Below, one piece after another: positions 1 to 7,170 of a DNA stretch of 9,203 bases. The notes under the pieces are model-generated. The model saw nothing but the letters and a program-made list of their open reading frames with translations, ran no database searches and had not been told where the DNA came from. The first letter of the stretch is position 1. Every line of letters starts with the position of its first letter. The position numbers and the translations under genes were made by a program. Source of the DNA: a bacterium (GTDB lineage Bacteria > Patescibacteriota > Gracilibacteria > JAUYGZ01 > DAOVYC01); NCBI GenBank assembly GCA_030635805.1, contig DAOVYC010000015.1, positions 1-9,203 on the forward strand. Direction: 5' to 3'.

Positions 1-564
1 GGCCGGTGGACCGGGATTAAAAGTTTGGTAGCTGGTCGTCGTGGAACTGGTGGCATCCAAGACAAGGAGCTCACCGGTATAATGATTGATTCCCCGAACA
101 TTAATTACCGCATTGGGAGTACCACCACCACCTCCGGTAATGGTTAATGATGCCGGTGAACCGGAAAGTTCAATTTCTGCCCTGGTACTGTTATCAATAG
201 CATAGGCTCTGATTTCATAAGTAAGTCCTGGAGTAAAGTTGTATCTATCAAAACGAACAATAAAACCATGTTCAGGCGTAGGAGTTAAGCCGTCAGTAAC
301 CAAAGCTGGCATAGAAATATCTGCCATTGTGCTCCTATAGAAATTCCCATCAATATAAATTTTTACTTCCGCCGGTAAAGTCCCCAAATCAGCATCATAA
401 GCCCAACCCTGAACATAATCTTGATTAATATCCTGTATTCCCCCACTAGGATCTTCATTCGCATACAATTTCTCAATTTTAATGACATTTGATTCAACAA
501 AAGTTGCTCCAACTAATAAGGTTAATGAAAGAAACACGGCTGTGAGAGAACGAAGAAATCTCAT
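1..564 (-). CDS. Exported protein with one GW-type beta-sandwich-like domain, C-terminus beyond window edge
   Basis: The frame is open from ATG at 564 to the window edge (188 codons, no stop), so the 3' part is missing. Residues 1-20 look like a signal peptide (MRFLRSLT, then a hydrophobic run FLSLTLLVGA); the cleavage site is unclear, with KLYA at 32-35 a possible later one. Residues about 44-143 contain QGWAYDAD, VKIYIDG, EHGFIVRF and YEIRAYAIDN, a pattern I associate with repeated extracellular domains of the 'GWAxDP...HGF...vYAID' kind, probably an Ig-like fold. A five-glycine linker (144-148) leads to a new segment that may start another domain. It lies 21 bp downstream of the RHS gene on the same strand, so the two are probably co-transcribed and both exported. 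No Shine-Dalgarno precedes the start. Function unknown; a surface or adhesion role is only a guess. Confidence 0.75.
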   Translation of the reverse strand, partial: MRFLRSLTAVFLSLTLLVGATFVESNVIKIEKLYANEDPSGGIQDINQDYVQGWAYDADLGTLPAEVKIYIDGNFYRSTMADISMPALVTDGLTPTPEHGFIVRFDRYNFTPGLTYEIRAYAIDNSTRAEIELSGSPASLTITGGGGGTPNAVINVRGINHYTGELLVLDATSSTTTSYQTFNPGPPA

Positions 565-585
565 ATAAATATGTGATAAATTCAA

Positions 586-3500
586 TTACGGTTTTTTTAG
601 AGCTGTAGCTACTTTTAGGTCATTAATAAATATGTGCCTTTTTATCACACCACTCTCTACGTCATAATACTTATTAGCATAGTAGGTTTTTTTATTTGTT
701 ATCATATTTCGTTTATAAACCCTGCCCCCTTCCGAATTATAAAGATACTTAATATTTTTTTGACCATCGTCGGAATCAACAAGATAATCCTGAAAATTAT
801 AATTATAATTCCATGTCCCATCAGAAACCAGATTGCCATTTCGATCATAACTAAACTGCTGGGTTCCCGCCTGCGTTACCGCATGAGGATTGGTAAACAC
901 AGCATTACTGGTGCCGAAATTCCCACCAGCGTAAGTGTAAGTTCCTACATCTGAACGATTCGTAATATTACCTAAAATATTATAAAAGTAAGTACGTACA
1001 TAATTTTGCCCATTCGCCGCGCCAGTCACCACTGCTTGTACTAAACGATATAAATCGTCATAACTAAAAACGGATGTTTTCGCAGTATCCGTTTGCGAAT
1101 TATCCTCCAAGCGCGTTAAATTTCCCACGGCATCGTAGGTATAATCCAAATCCTGTATTTTATTACCATTGTATACGGTTTCTTTATGGGTCAAACGATA
1201 CAACCGATTTATATCAAAAACATCTGTTGTCACCACCCCGTTCGCATTTTGCACGGAAACCATCTTCCCATGAGGCGAGTAATCGATATTCGTTATTACG
1301 TCCCTCACTCTACCTGCTTCTTTACGCTGGATCTTTTCAATCCAATTCACATTATTTACTTTATATAAAACTTCAAACCCATCAGGATATCCAATCCTTT
1401 CAACCTTCCCCGTTAAATCATACTCAAACTTTGTTTCAAAACTACGACCGTCAATAACAATCTCCTCATCCTCCACTCTTCCCAAAAGGTCATAGGTATA
1501 ATTCTCAATTACCTCAGGCGAATAATCATAATAGGTTCCAACCGCAACATTTACCTCACTCAATCTTCCAATCCCATACTGTCCTTGATCATAAATATAA
1601 TTAACTTCAACCCCGTTTCGAGAAGTACTGTCTTGAGTTAAAATTCGATCAAGCTCGTCATAAGTAAATTGAACAACTTGATTTTCCGGGTCTGTTGTTT
1701 GTGTGATATTACCATTTTCATCATAAACATAATTCCATACTCCAAAGGTACCATCATTTGACGTATGTAAATCCTCATTCCTCAGCTGTCTACCTAAAAG
1801 ATCGTAAGTTATCGAACGTTCATTGCCCTTTGTATCTTTAATTTTTATTAAATTATTATTACCATTATAAGTATAACTTGTCAGATATGGCGTGCCTCTC
1901 CAATACTCTTTTACTCCCACCAAATTATCACGCGCATTATTTATAAAGTCTTTCTTTTTTCCATTTGGATCTGTAACGCGTTTTTCCCAAACATCATATA
2001 CTATTGAAGTTGTTCCTAGTGAATTCGTAACCCGTTTTTGACGATTCAGAGCATCATATGTACATGTTGTCCCTATGGCATTTGAAGCTGGAGCTCGAAA
2101 GCCAATTCCTGCAACTGTTATCGGCAAAGTTTCTTTGGCAAGATTTCCCCGACTATCATAAATACTATTAACAACAATAAACTGATTCCCACCTTCTGCT
2201 TCTTGAAGAACCTGGATAGATCGTCCAAGACCGTCATAATAAGTTTTTTGTGTTACCACAACGGCATTGCCATTTACATCATTATGATAAGCATATGAAT
2301 CTTTAGTAATACTAATCGGCCAACTGCTCATGGCATATGAGTAATCATCCTGTAATAACAAAACACTTGGACTATCCGGATTACTTACCCTTGTTCTATC
2401 CAGACGACCAAATACATCATATTCATTTACAACTTTTGCTCCATTTGGATCCGTCGCGCTTGCTCGCCTGCCGGATAAATAATGACAAGTAAGTGTAACA
2501 ACGTGACCTTTTGAGTTTGTAATTCTCGCAGGATAAAGATTATAAGAATCGTAATCAATATTTTCAGAATAACCACGCGCATTCGTTTTTTGTATTGGTA
2601 ATCCATAAGAATTATAAGCCATCTCCTCCCGAACATAACTAGAAGGAGCATTTATTAATTTATCGATTCTTGTTAAATTTCCTTTTGTCGCCTGGTTAAA
2701 AGGAAGGCTATCGTAAAAATATTTTTCATCACCAATAACCACCGTAGATGCATTAGTTTTTATTTGTCGATTTAACAATCCATGAATATGGAGAGGCCCA
2801 TTATTTATATAAGTTTTTGTTATATCTATTTTATCATTGCCCACATCAGAAAAATTACCGGAATCATCACCAAAATTCACTTGTCCATAATCCTTAAGGG
2901 TATGAATATTCCCATAAGAATCATAAGTCATTTCCTTTGCCCGAACACGCTTATTTTGATTCCCATCATAAGAGACCGACGTTTCTCTTGAAAGAAAAAT
3001 AAAATTCCGCTCCTCATTTGGATCCATATCAGGAAGTTGCTGACGATCCCATTTATTAATTACCGTTTCATAAAGATTTCCCGAATCATCATATTGTTCA
3101 TAACGATAAATCCTACCTCGTTTACTAATATGATCTGCAAACTCCCCTTTTGCTCTACTTTGCGCGTTATCCGGAGAAAATTCACTTTGATGAAAAAATA
3201 ATTTCTGCACATTACCAACGGGATCAATAATTTCTACTTCATGAAACCCGGCATACTGTTTCTTAAAAGCATCCAAATTATCATAATAATAATGACCTCC
3301 CGTATATTTATATTCCGTTGTATACATCGATCCTCCCGGATCCGGTTTCAACTTTTTCTGGTATAAAGTATGAACCACAAAAGGAAGTTTACTATTCGCC
3401 AGACCTGCCCCTAAACGATATGCGGTTGAAGACTTGTAATAAAGATATTCTTTAGCTCCATAAGGATAATCAATGCGTTTTAAAAGATTTATCGCCTTAT

Positions 3501-4611
3501 GATCAATACTATTTGTCTTATCAAAATAGCTAAAATTTATTGACGGAAGAGATGAGGCACCGTTTTTAACGGTTATTTCTGAAAGATACACGACAGCAAC
3601 ATTTTCTACCGTATGATCCAAGTCATAACTCCGAATCAACTCCGGAGAACCACTATTATAGTAAATTACCTTAATTCTACTTATTAAATAACGTGTTGTT
3701 GTTTTAAACCCTCTCTCATAATTCGTATAAGAAGTCCTCGCCCTGCGTTCAAATTGAATTTCATAAATTCCAGGATCGTTTCCGTACCCGGTATAACGAA
3801 TATTACTTGGATAAATTTGCCCGGCATCCTCAAAATAGGAAAAAGTCATGTAGTTTCCATTCATATCTTCAACACGACTAAGAAGCCACTTATAAACATG
3901 ATTCGCATTAGCTGGATCTTCTTGGCGACTTGCCGAATTTTGACCAAAATAATATTTAGTCCCAAATTTATCTGTAACAATCCAGCTATTATTATTAAAA
4001 ACATATTTTTGAAAATCACTTTCAATTTTTGAAGAATATTCTCCTAATCCTGTGTTGGTAACAATAAGCTCTGTTGTATTTCCCCATATATCCGCCGTAA
4101 AATCATTATCACTATATAAATGATTCGTTCCCCTTTCTGTACTGCGAAAAATCGCATTAGTCGGCAACGACCAACCATATCCCACAATTGAATCAAATTG
4201 CCTCATATTACTGGAATACGATAAGCCAAGTTTTGGAGTAATTTCTGCTCTTCCCTGTGGCACCCAGAGAGGATAATTATATGAAGCAGCACCGGAAAAC
4301 AAATCAACCTCAACCTTTTGAACATCCTTCAAAAAACTATCTGGACTTGAAACTAAAAGCGGTTCACTAGCCAAAATAGGATCAGGATTTGGAGCTGGAG
4401 CTGGGGCAGGACCAGGAGCAGGACCAGGGGCGGAGGGGACAGATAACGCCACAAGCATCTTTTCTTTTTCTACTATTTTTCCAGAAGACCCTTGAGCTCC
4501 ATCATCCTGAGCAAAAACAAACACGTCAAAAAACCCAATTATTGAACTCATTACTATCAAAAAAATCAAAAAAATACTGAGAATTGATAAACCGACCTTT
4601 TTAATACCCAT
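586..4611 (-). CDS. Secreted SpvB/TcdB-like RHS (YD-repeat) protein lacking the RHS core and toxin tip
   Basis: This 1341-residue protein opens with a clear signal peptide: MGIKK, a long hydrophobic stretch, and an apparent cleavage after VFA (residue 34). A Pro-Ala-Gly linker (about 58-78) follows. Residues about 100-150 (LFSGAASYNYPLWVPQG, then LGLSYSS and GYGWSL) match the SpvB/Tc-toxin B N-terminal family, and 434-465 (YKYTGG, YAGFHEVEIIDP) resembles the TcdB middle region. From about residue 505 to 1310 there are many YD repeats (YDVFGRL, YDGLGRS, YDLLGRQ, YDAVGNL, YDRNGNL), expected to wrap into the hollow beta shell typical of RHS/TcB-TcC proteins. The chain ends in LKVATALKKP, just where relatives continue with a YxHxDHLGS motif, the DPxGL core and a variable toxic tip; none of these is present, and no frameshifted remnant is visible in the following 21 bp. 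Possible roles are a surface shell, adhesin, or carrier whose C-terminal part is lost or encoded elsewhere. Confidence 0.9.
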   Translation of the reverse strand: MGIKKVGLSILSIFLIFLIVMSSIIGFFDVFVFAQDDGAQGSSGKIVEKEKMLVALSVPSAPGPAPGPAPAPAPNPDPILASEPLLVSSPDSFLKDVQKVEVDLFSGAASYNYPLWVPQGRAEITPKLGLSYSSNMRQFDSIVGYGWSLPTNAIFRSTERGTNHLYSDNDFTADIWGNTTELIVTNTGLGEYSSKIESDFQKYVFNNNSWIVTDKFGTKYYFGQNSASRQEDPANANHVYKWLLSRVEDMNGNYMTFSYFEDAGQIYPSNIRYTGYGNDPGIYEIQFERRARTSYTNYERGFKTTTRYLISRIKVIYYNSGSPELIRSYDLDHTVENVAVVYLSEITVKNGASSLPSINFSYFDKTNSIDHKAINLLKRIDYPYGAKEYLYYKSSTAYRLGAGLANSKLPFVVHTLYQKKLKPDPGGSMYTTEYKYTGGHYYYDNLDAFKKQYAGFHEVEIIDPVGNVQKLFFHQSEFSPDNAQSRAKGEFADHISKRGRIYRYEQYDDSGNLYETVINKWDRQQLPDMDPNEERNFIFLSRETSVSYDGNQNKRVRAKEMTYDSYGNIHTLKDYGQVNFGDDSGNFSDVGNDKIDITKTYINNGPLHIHGLLNRQIKTNASTVVIGDEKYFYDSLPFNQATKGNLTRIDKLINAPSSYVREEMAYNSYGLPIQKTNARGYSENIDYDSYNLYPARITNSKGHVVTLTCHYLSGRRASATDPNGAKVVNEYDVFGRLDRTRVSNPDSPSVLLLQDDYSYAMSSWPISITKDSYAYHNDVNGNAVVVTQKTYYDGLGRSIQVLQEAEGGNQFIVVNSIYDSRGNLAKETLPITVAGIGFRAPASNAIGTTCTYDALNRQKRVTNSLGTTSIVYDVWEKRVTDPNGKKKDFINNARDNLVGVKEYWRGTPYLTSYTYNGNNNLIKIKDTKGNERSITYDLLGRQLRNEDLHTSNDGTFGVWNYVYDENGNITQTTDPENQVVQFTYDELDRILTQDSTSRNGVEVNYIYDQGQYGIGRLSEVNVAVGTYYDYSPEVIENYTYDLLGRVEDEEIVIDGRSFETKFEYDLTGKVERIGYPDGFEVLYKVNNVNWIEKIQRKEAGRVRDVITNIDYSPHGKMVSVQNANGVVTTDVFDINRLYRLTHKETVYNGNKIQDLDYTYDAVGNLTRLEDNSQTDTAKTSVFSYDDLYRLVQAVVTGAANGQNYVRTYFYNILGNITNRSDVGTYTYAGGNFGTSNAVFTNPHAVTQAGTQQFSYDRNGNLVSDGTWNYNYNFQDYLVDSDDGQKNIKYLYNSEGGRVYKRNMITNKKTYYANKYYDVESGVIKRHIFINDLKVATALKKP
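4391..4432. repeat. Imperfect 6/12-bp repeat encoding the Pro-Ala-Gly linker of the RHS protein
   Basis: On the plus strand the units GGAGCT and GCAGGACCAGGA/G recur head to tail. In the RHS reading frame they encode alternating Pro, Ala and Gly at residues about 60-74. This is a typical flexible wall- or envelope-spanning linker between the signal peptide and the folded SpvB-like part. The unit length is a multiple of three, so copy-number change would alter linker length without shifting frame. Confidence 0.7.
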
Positions 4612-4670
4612 AAATCAATTTGTTAATTAACTTTGGGAAATTTATTTAAACATAAGCAATCTGAGCTACA

Positions 4671-4700
4671 ATCATACTTTTTTAACTCTACCAATGTCAA
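4671..4700 (-). promoter_or_regulatory. Sigma70-type promoter for the RHS gene
   Basis: On the minus strand a perfect -35 TTGACA (4695-4700) is separated by 18 bp from -10 TATGAT (4671-4676). It lies in the 116-bp gap between pdxT and the RHS start, so the secreted module has its own transcription unit. The predicted transcript begins near 4664, giving a leader of roughly 50 nt that contains a GTTAATTAAC palindrome (4622-4631) and no Shine-Dalgarno before the ATG at 4611. I see no gene in this gap and no convincing terminator for pdxT. Confidence 0.65.
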
Positions 4701-4727
4701 ACATTATCACGACAAAAATCATAAAGA

Positions 4728-5288
4728 TTAAATAATCTCCAGAAATAACTCATGTACCCGATTATCACCCGTTAATTCCGGATGAAACGTAGTTGTTAAA
4801 ATCTTCCCCTGTTTAACAAAAACAGGGGCACCCTCCAATTCCCCCAAAACTTCAACCCCTTCACTAACCGAAGTAATTTTCGGTGCCCGGATAAACACGC
4901 CTTCAAACTGTTCATCTGAAAAACCAGATTGGGATTTGTGATTTAAGGTTTGGGATTTCGAGAGTTTTATCGGAACGATAAAACTCTCCGCCTGCCTTCC
5001 GTACGCATTTCGCTCCACCTTAATATCTATCAACCCCATATCCGCCAGAACAATAGTGCCGGCACAAGTTCCAAGCATTGGTAGATTCGATTTCTGAATC
5101 GCTGTATATAAACCCTCTTCATGTAAAAACTTCAACATCGTCGTGCTTTCCCCTCCCGGAACAACTAGCCCATCAAGACTCTCAAGCTCCGAAACTTTCC
5201 GTATCTCTCGCACCTGCGCCCCAAGAGCACGAAGCACGTCACCGTGCTCTCTGAAAGCCCCCTGAATTGCCAGAACTCCGATCAGCAT
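4728..5288 (-). CDS. pdxT: Pyridoxal 5'-phosphate synthase glutaminase subunit PdxT
   Basis: PdxT hydrolyses glutamine and channels ammonia to PdxS in the cytoplasmic PLP synthase. The class I amidotransferase features are all visible in its 186 residues: LVVPGGESTTM with the oxyanion-hole GGES at 45-48, the nucleophile Cys75 in GTCAG, and His169/Glu171 in FHPELTGDNRVH. The N-terminus (MLIGVLAIQGAFREH) is canonical and fixes the ATG at 5288. It follows pdxS by 50 bp on the same strand, the classic pdxST order. Oddity: residues 111-120 (KSQTLNHKSQ) are encoded by a heptamer repeat array and fall in a segment about a dozen residues longer than the Bacillus-type protein, just before GVFIRAP. The catalytic residues are untouched, so the enzyme is probably active. 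No Shine-Dalgarno is seen; the ATG directly follows a GTAATTTT-type repeat. Confidence 0.97.
   Translation of the reverse strand: MLIGVLAIQGAFREHGDVLRALGAQVREIRKVSELESLDGLVVPGGESTTMLKFLHEEGLYTAIQKSNLPMLGTCAGTIVLADMGLIDIKVERNAYGRQAESFIVPIKLSKSQTLNHKSQSGFSDEQFEGVFIRAPKITSVSEGVEVLGELEGAPVFVKQGKILTTTFHPELTGDNRVHELFLEII
4931..4958. repeat. Heptamer array (GGGATTT type) inside pdxT
   Basis: Four consecutive 7-bp units on the plus strand: GGGATTT, GTGATTT, AAGGTTT, GGGATTT. In pdxT they are read on the minus strand as AAATCCC-type units and encode residues 111-120. The following protein sequence resumes the conserved GVFIRAP motif, so the array sits as an in-frame surface insertion ahead of it. Confidence 0.7.
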
Positions 5289-5302
5289 AATTACAAAATT
5301 AC
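5289..5302. repeat. Two-unit GTAATTTT repeat immediately before the pdxT start codon
   Basis: Read on the minus strand, GTAATTTT then GTAATT abut the pdxT ATG. The unit is the same as in the pdxS and nnrD arrays but in the opposite orientation on the chromosome, so TAA lies on the sense strand here. It takes the place where a Shine-Dalgarno would be expected. The rest of the 50-bp pdxS-pdxT spacer holds a GAAATATTTC palindrome (5304-5313) and a duplicated TCCGCTCTC 9-mer (5316-5333). Confidence 0.55.
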
Positions 5303-5338
5303 AGAAATATTTCTTTCCGCTCTCTCCGCTCTCTCAGT

Positions 5339-6217
5339 TTAGCGTTCTGCCATTCTGGTTTCTAAATCTTCAGCATTAATCCCCACCATCGGCTCTCCCA
5401 AATCTTCCGAAACTCGAGCCAGTACCTCCGGATCATTGTAATGTGTTACCGCTTTTACTATTGCTGTCGCTCTCTTTCCCGGATCACCGGACTTAAAGAT
5501 TCCCGACCCTACAAAAACCCCCTCCATTCCCAACTGCATCATCATCGCCGCATCGGCGGGAGTAGCTATTCCACCTGCCGCAAAATTCACCACGGGAAGT
5601 TTCCCATCTCTCGCCACCTGCATCACCAAATTCTTAGACACTCGCTCCTGCTCAATAAACTCTTCTAATTTTGTAATCTCGTAATTTTGTAATTTTCTAA
5701 TTTCCGAAGTTATCGCCTTCACGTGCCTCACCGCTTCCGCCACATTCCCCGTTCCCGCTTCTCCTTTTGTCCGAATCATCACCGCCCCTTCTTCTATTCT
5801 GCGTAATGCTTCGCCCAGATTGCGAGCTCCGCAAACAAAAGGAATTTTAAACTTACTTTTATCTATATGCGCCGACTCATCCGCCGGCGTCAGAACTTCA
5901 CTTTCATCTACATAATCAACCCCAAGCGCCTCAAGTATTTGTGCCTCCGTAAAATGACCAATCCGCACTTTCGCCATTACGGGAATCGAAACCGCTTTCA
6001 TAATTTCTTTTATCAGTTTGGGATCGCTCATACGAGCCACTCCTCCTTGCGCTCGAATATCTGCCGGTACCCGTTCCAAGGCCATCACCGCGCAAGCTCC
6101 CGCCTGCTCCGCAATCTTCGCTTGCTCCGCATTCACCACATCCATAATCACTCCGCCTTTGAACATTTGTGCCAAACCCGTATTGAGTCGTGATTGTTTA
6201 CCTGATTTCTGATTCAT
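5339..6217 (-). CDS. pdxS: Pyridoxal 5'-phosphate synthase lyase subunit PdxS
   Basis: PdxS condenses ribose 5-phosphate, glyceraldehyde 3-phosphate and PdxT-derived ammonia into PLP; the family forms a dodecameric (beta/alpha)8 core. The 292-residue protein is of normal length. Expected catalytic residues are present: Asp26 in GGVIMDVVN, Lys83 in VMAKVRIGH (Schiff-base lysine) and Lys151 in [10 protein letters not shown]. The phosphate-binding region [19 protein letters not shown] and [11 protein letters not shown] are intact. Oddity: residues 172-185 are encoded by five tandem 8-bp repeats, giving an 8-residue protein periodicity (EIRKLQNY / EITKLEEF). This replaces the region where homologues have an SEDEL...GAPYEL-like helix, apparently without changing the distance to DGKLPVVNF. 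It follows nnrD by 66 bp with its own likely promoter and precedes pdxT. The start was chosen because the usual short N-terminal extension before LAQMFKGG is retained; no Shine-Dalgarno is visible. Confidence 0.97.
   Translation of the reverse strand: MNQKSGKQSRLNTGLAQMFKGGVIMDVVNAEQAKIAEQAGACAVMALERVPADIRAQGGVARMSDPKLIKEIMKAVSIPVMAKVRIGHFTEAQILEALGVDYVDESEVLTPADESAHIDKSKFKIPFVCGARNLGEALRRIEEGAVMIRTKGEAGTGNVAEAVRHVKAITSEIRKLQNYEITKLEEFIEQERVSKNLVMQVARDGKLPVVNFAAGGIATPADAAMMMQLGMEGVFVGSGIFKSGDPGKRATAIVKAVTHYNDPEVLARVSEDLGEPMVGINAEDLETRMAER
5665..5704. repeat. Five perfect-length 8-bp units inside pdxS
   Basis: On the plus strand: CTAATTTT, GTAATCTC, GTAATTTT, GTAATTTT, CTAATTTC, with no spacing irregularity. 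It is the most regular member of the array family in this window. The coding (minus) strand reads AAAATTAC/AAAATTAG-type units, which stay open in the pdxS frame; the other strand would give TAA in all three frames. Confidence 0.85.
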
Positions 6218-6244
6218 ATTTTTGATTCTAAAGAAGACGTCAGA

Positions 6245-6273
6245 GTTATAGTCTCTTAGAGAAAAACTCGCAA
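6245..6273 (-). promoter_or_regulatory. Candidate promoter for pdxST
   Basis: On the minus strand TTGCGA (6268-6273) and TATAAC (6245-6250) are 17 bp apart, in the 66-bp gap between nnrD and pdxS. The start site would be near 6238, leaving a leader of about 20 nt. The spacer contains an interrupted inverted repeat (GAGTT/AACTC outside TCTC/GAGA, 6243-6269) that might bind a regulator. The -35 is only a partial match, so read-through from nnrD remains possible. Confidence 0.45.
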
Positions 6274-6283
6274 GAAAAAAATC

Positions 6284-7093
6284 TTAGAATGATAATACTC
6301 GAACCACCTCCTCCGCCGTAAACCTAACTCCTTTTTTCTTCTGTAGTCTATCCCCCGCCTTCCCCAGTTCCCGAACTGCCAAATATCCCGCCTTCTCTCC
6401 ACTCATCCCCTGCGCCACTAATCCACCAACCACTCCCGCCAGCACATCACCGGTTCCACCCACCGTCATTCCCGCATTCCCGGTCCTGTTCAACTTGATC
6501 TGACCACTGGAACTCGAAACCACATCCACCTTCCCCTTCAAAACTGTCGTAACCTGAAATTTCTCCGAAATCTGTTTCGCAATCCGTTTTCTGAAAACTA
6601 GCTTTTCTAATTTTGAATCTTGAATTTTGTAATCTTGTAATTTTAAAATCCCCAGTGCCTCTTTAATATGTGGAGTAATCATGACTTCCCGATTAAAAAT
6701 CCCCGAAATTCCCGCCAGTCCCTCCGCATCAATCACAAGTTTGCACGATGTCTTTTTGATTATCCGCCTAACCGCCTCAACTGTCGTCTTACGAGTACCC
6801 AACCCCATCCCCATCACTATAACATCCACCTTCTTCGCTAATTGAACAATTTCTGCCACATCGGAAACTCGCAAACACTCACCACCAAAAGTATTCACTA
6901 TAAAATTAAGCGACCATTTCCGCGCCAACGTCTTCTGACTCTTCGGCACTACCAGTCGAACCAAGTCGACTCCACTGGCTTCCGCCCCCAGAGCGGCGAA
7001 TATCGGCGCTCCGTGAAATTCTTCATTTCCGCCAATTACCAGAACCCGGCCATTGTCTCCTTTGTGTGAACTTTTCTTACGTCTGATATTCAT
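6284..7093 (-). CDS. nnrD: ADP/ATP-dependent NAD(P)H-hydrate dehydratase NnrD
   Basis: NnrD repairs damaged NAD(P)HX hydrates back to NAD(P)H using ADP (ATP in some relatives). The ribokinase-like fold is recognised from SHKGDNGRVLVIGG with HGAPI at the N-terminus, VMGMGLG, LVIDAEGL, the TPH segment, VLKG, and the catalytic Asp in GGTGDVLAG near the C-terminus. It is a stand-alone dehydratase domain; no NnrE epimerase domain is attached. I prefer ATG at 7093 (269 residues): a longer frame begins at 7114, but a TATAAT lies inside that extension only 6 nt upstream of 7093, suggesting a leaderless message. Oddities: the usual TPHPGE-type motif reads TPHIKE, and shortly after it an array of 7-8-bp repeats encodes LKLQDYKIQDSKLE (residues 157-170 counted from 7114), making this loop roughly 9-10 residues longer than I expect. 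It lies upstream of pdxST on the same strand. Confidence 0.9.
   Translation of the reverse strand: MNIRRKKSSHKGDNGRVLVIGGNEEFHGAPIFAALGAEASGVDLVRLVVPKSQKTLARKWSLNFIVNTFGGECLRVSDVAEIVQLAKKVDVIVMGMGLGTRKTTVEAVRRIIKKTSCKLVIDAEGLAGISGIFNREVMITPHIKEALGILKLQDYKIQDSKLEKLVFRKRIAKQISEKFQVTTVLKGKVDVVSSSSGQIKLNRTGNAGMTVGGTGDVLAGVVGGLVAQGMSGEKAGYLAVRELGKAGDRLQKKKGVRFTAEEVVRVLSF
6607..6644. repeat. 7-8-bp repeat array inside nnrD
   Basis: On the plus strand: CTAATTTT, GAATCTT, GAATTTT, GTAATCTT, GTAATTTT. The units match those of the pdxS array, in the same chromosomal orientation. The coding strand is again the one without TAA. The encoded peptide lies between the TPH motif and the VLKG strand, where a surface loop or helix would be expected. 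Confidence 0.75.
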
Positions 7094-7099
7094 GCGACA

Positions 7100-7128
7100 A
7101 TTATAAACCAGCATTCAAATCCGCCCAA
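7100..7128 (-). promoter_or_regulatory. nnrD promoter, probably giving a leaderless mRNA
   Basis: On the minus strand a perfect TATAAT (7100-7105) is preceded by TTGGGC (7123-7128) with a 17-bp spacer. The first base of the ATG at 7093 is 7 nt downstream of the -10, the usual position of +1. The -35 is a weak match, while the -10 is consensus. Confidence 0.55.
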
Positions 7129-7170
7129 ACACTTATTATTTCCTCCTACCCTCTTGCTTCCTGGCTCCTA

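Noticed and set aside
634..4580. Several plus-strand open frames of 60-127 codons opposite the RHS gene
   Set aside because: The minus-strand frame is one continuous 1341-residue protein with clear repeats; the opposite frames have no motifs or start signals.
4711..4730. Possible terminator after pdxT (AATC, loop, GATT, then TTTT)
   Set aside because: A 4-bp, nearly all-AT stem overlapping the stop codon is too weak to call.
5316..5333. Duplicated TCCGCTCTC 9-mer in the pdxS-pdxT spacer
   Set aside because: Only two copies of a low-complexity pyrimidine tract; recorded in the spacer note but not as an element.
6243..6269. Interrupted inverted repeat between nnrD and pdxS as a terminator
   Set aside because: Stems are only 4-5 bp with an internal loop and no following T-run in the nnrD direction; it sits within the proposed pdxS promoter, so an operator is as likely.
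6225..6290. 7-bp inverted repeats ATTCTAA/TTAGAAT flanking the nnrD-pdxS gap
   Set aside because: Short AT-rich arms 52 bp apart are expected by chance, and there is no target duplication or transposase.
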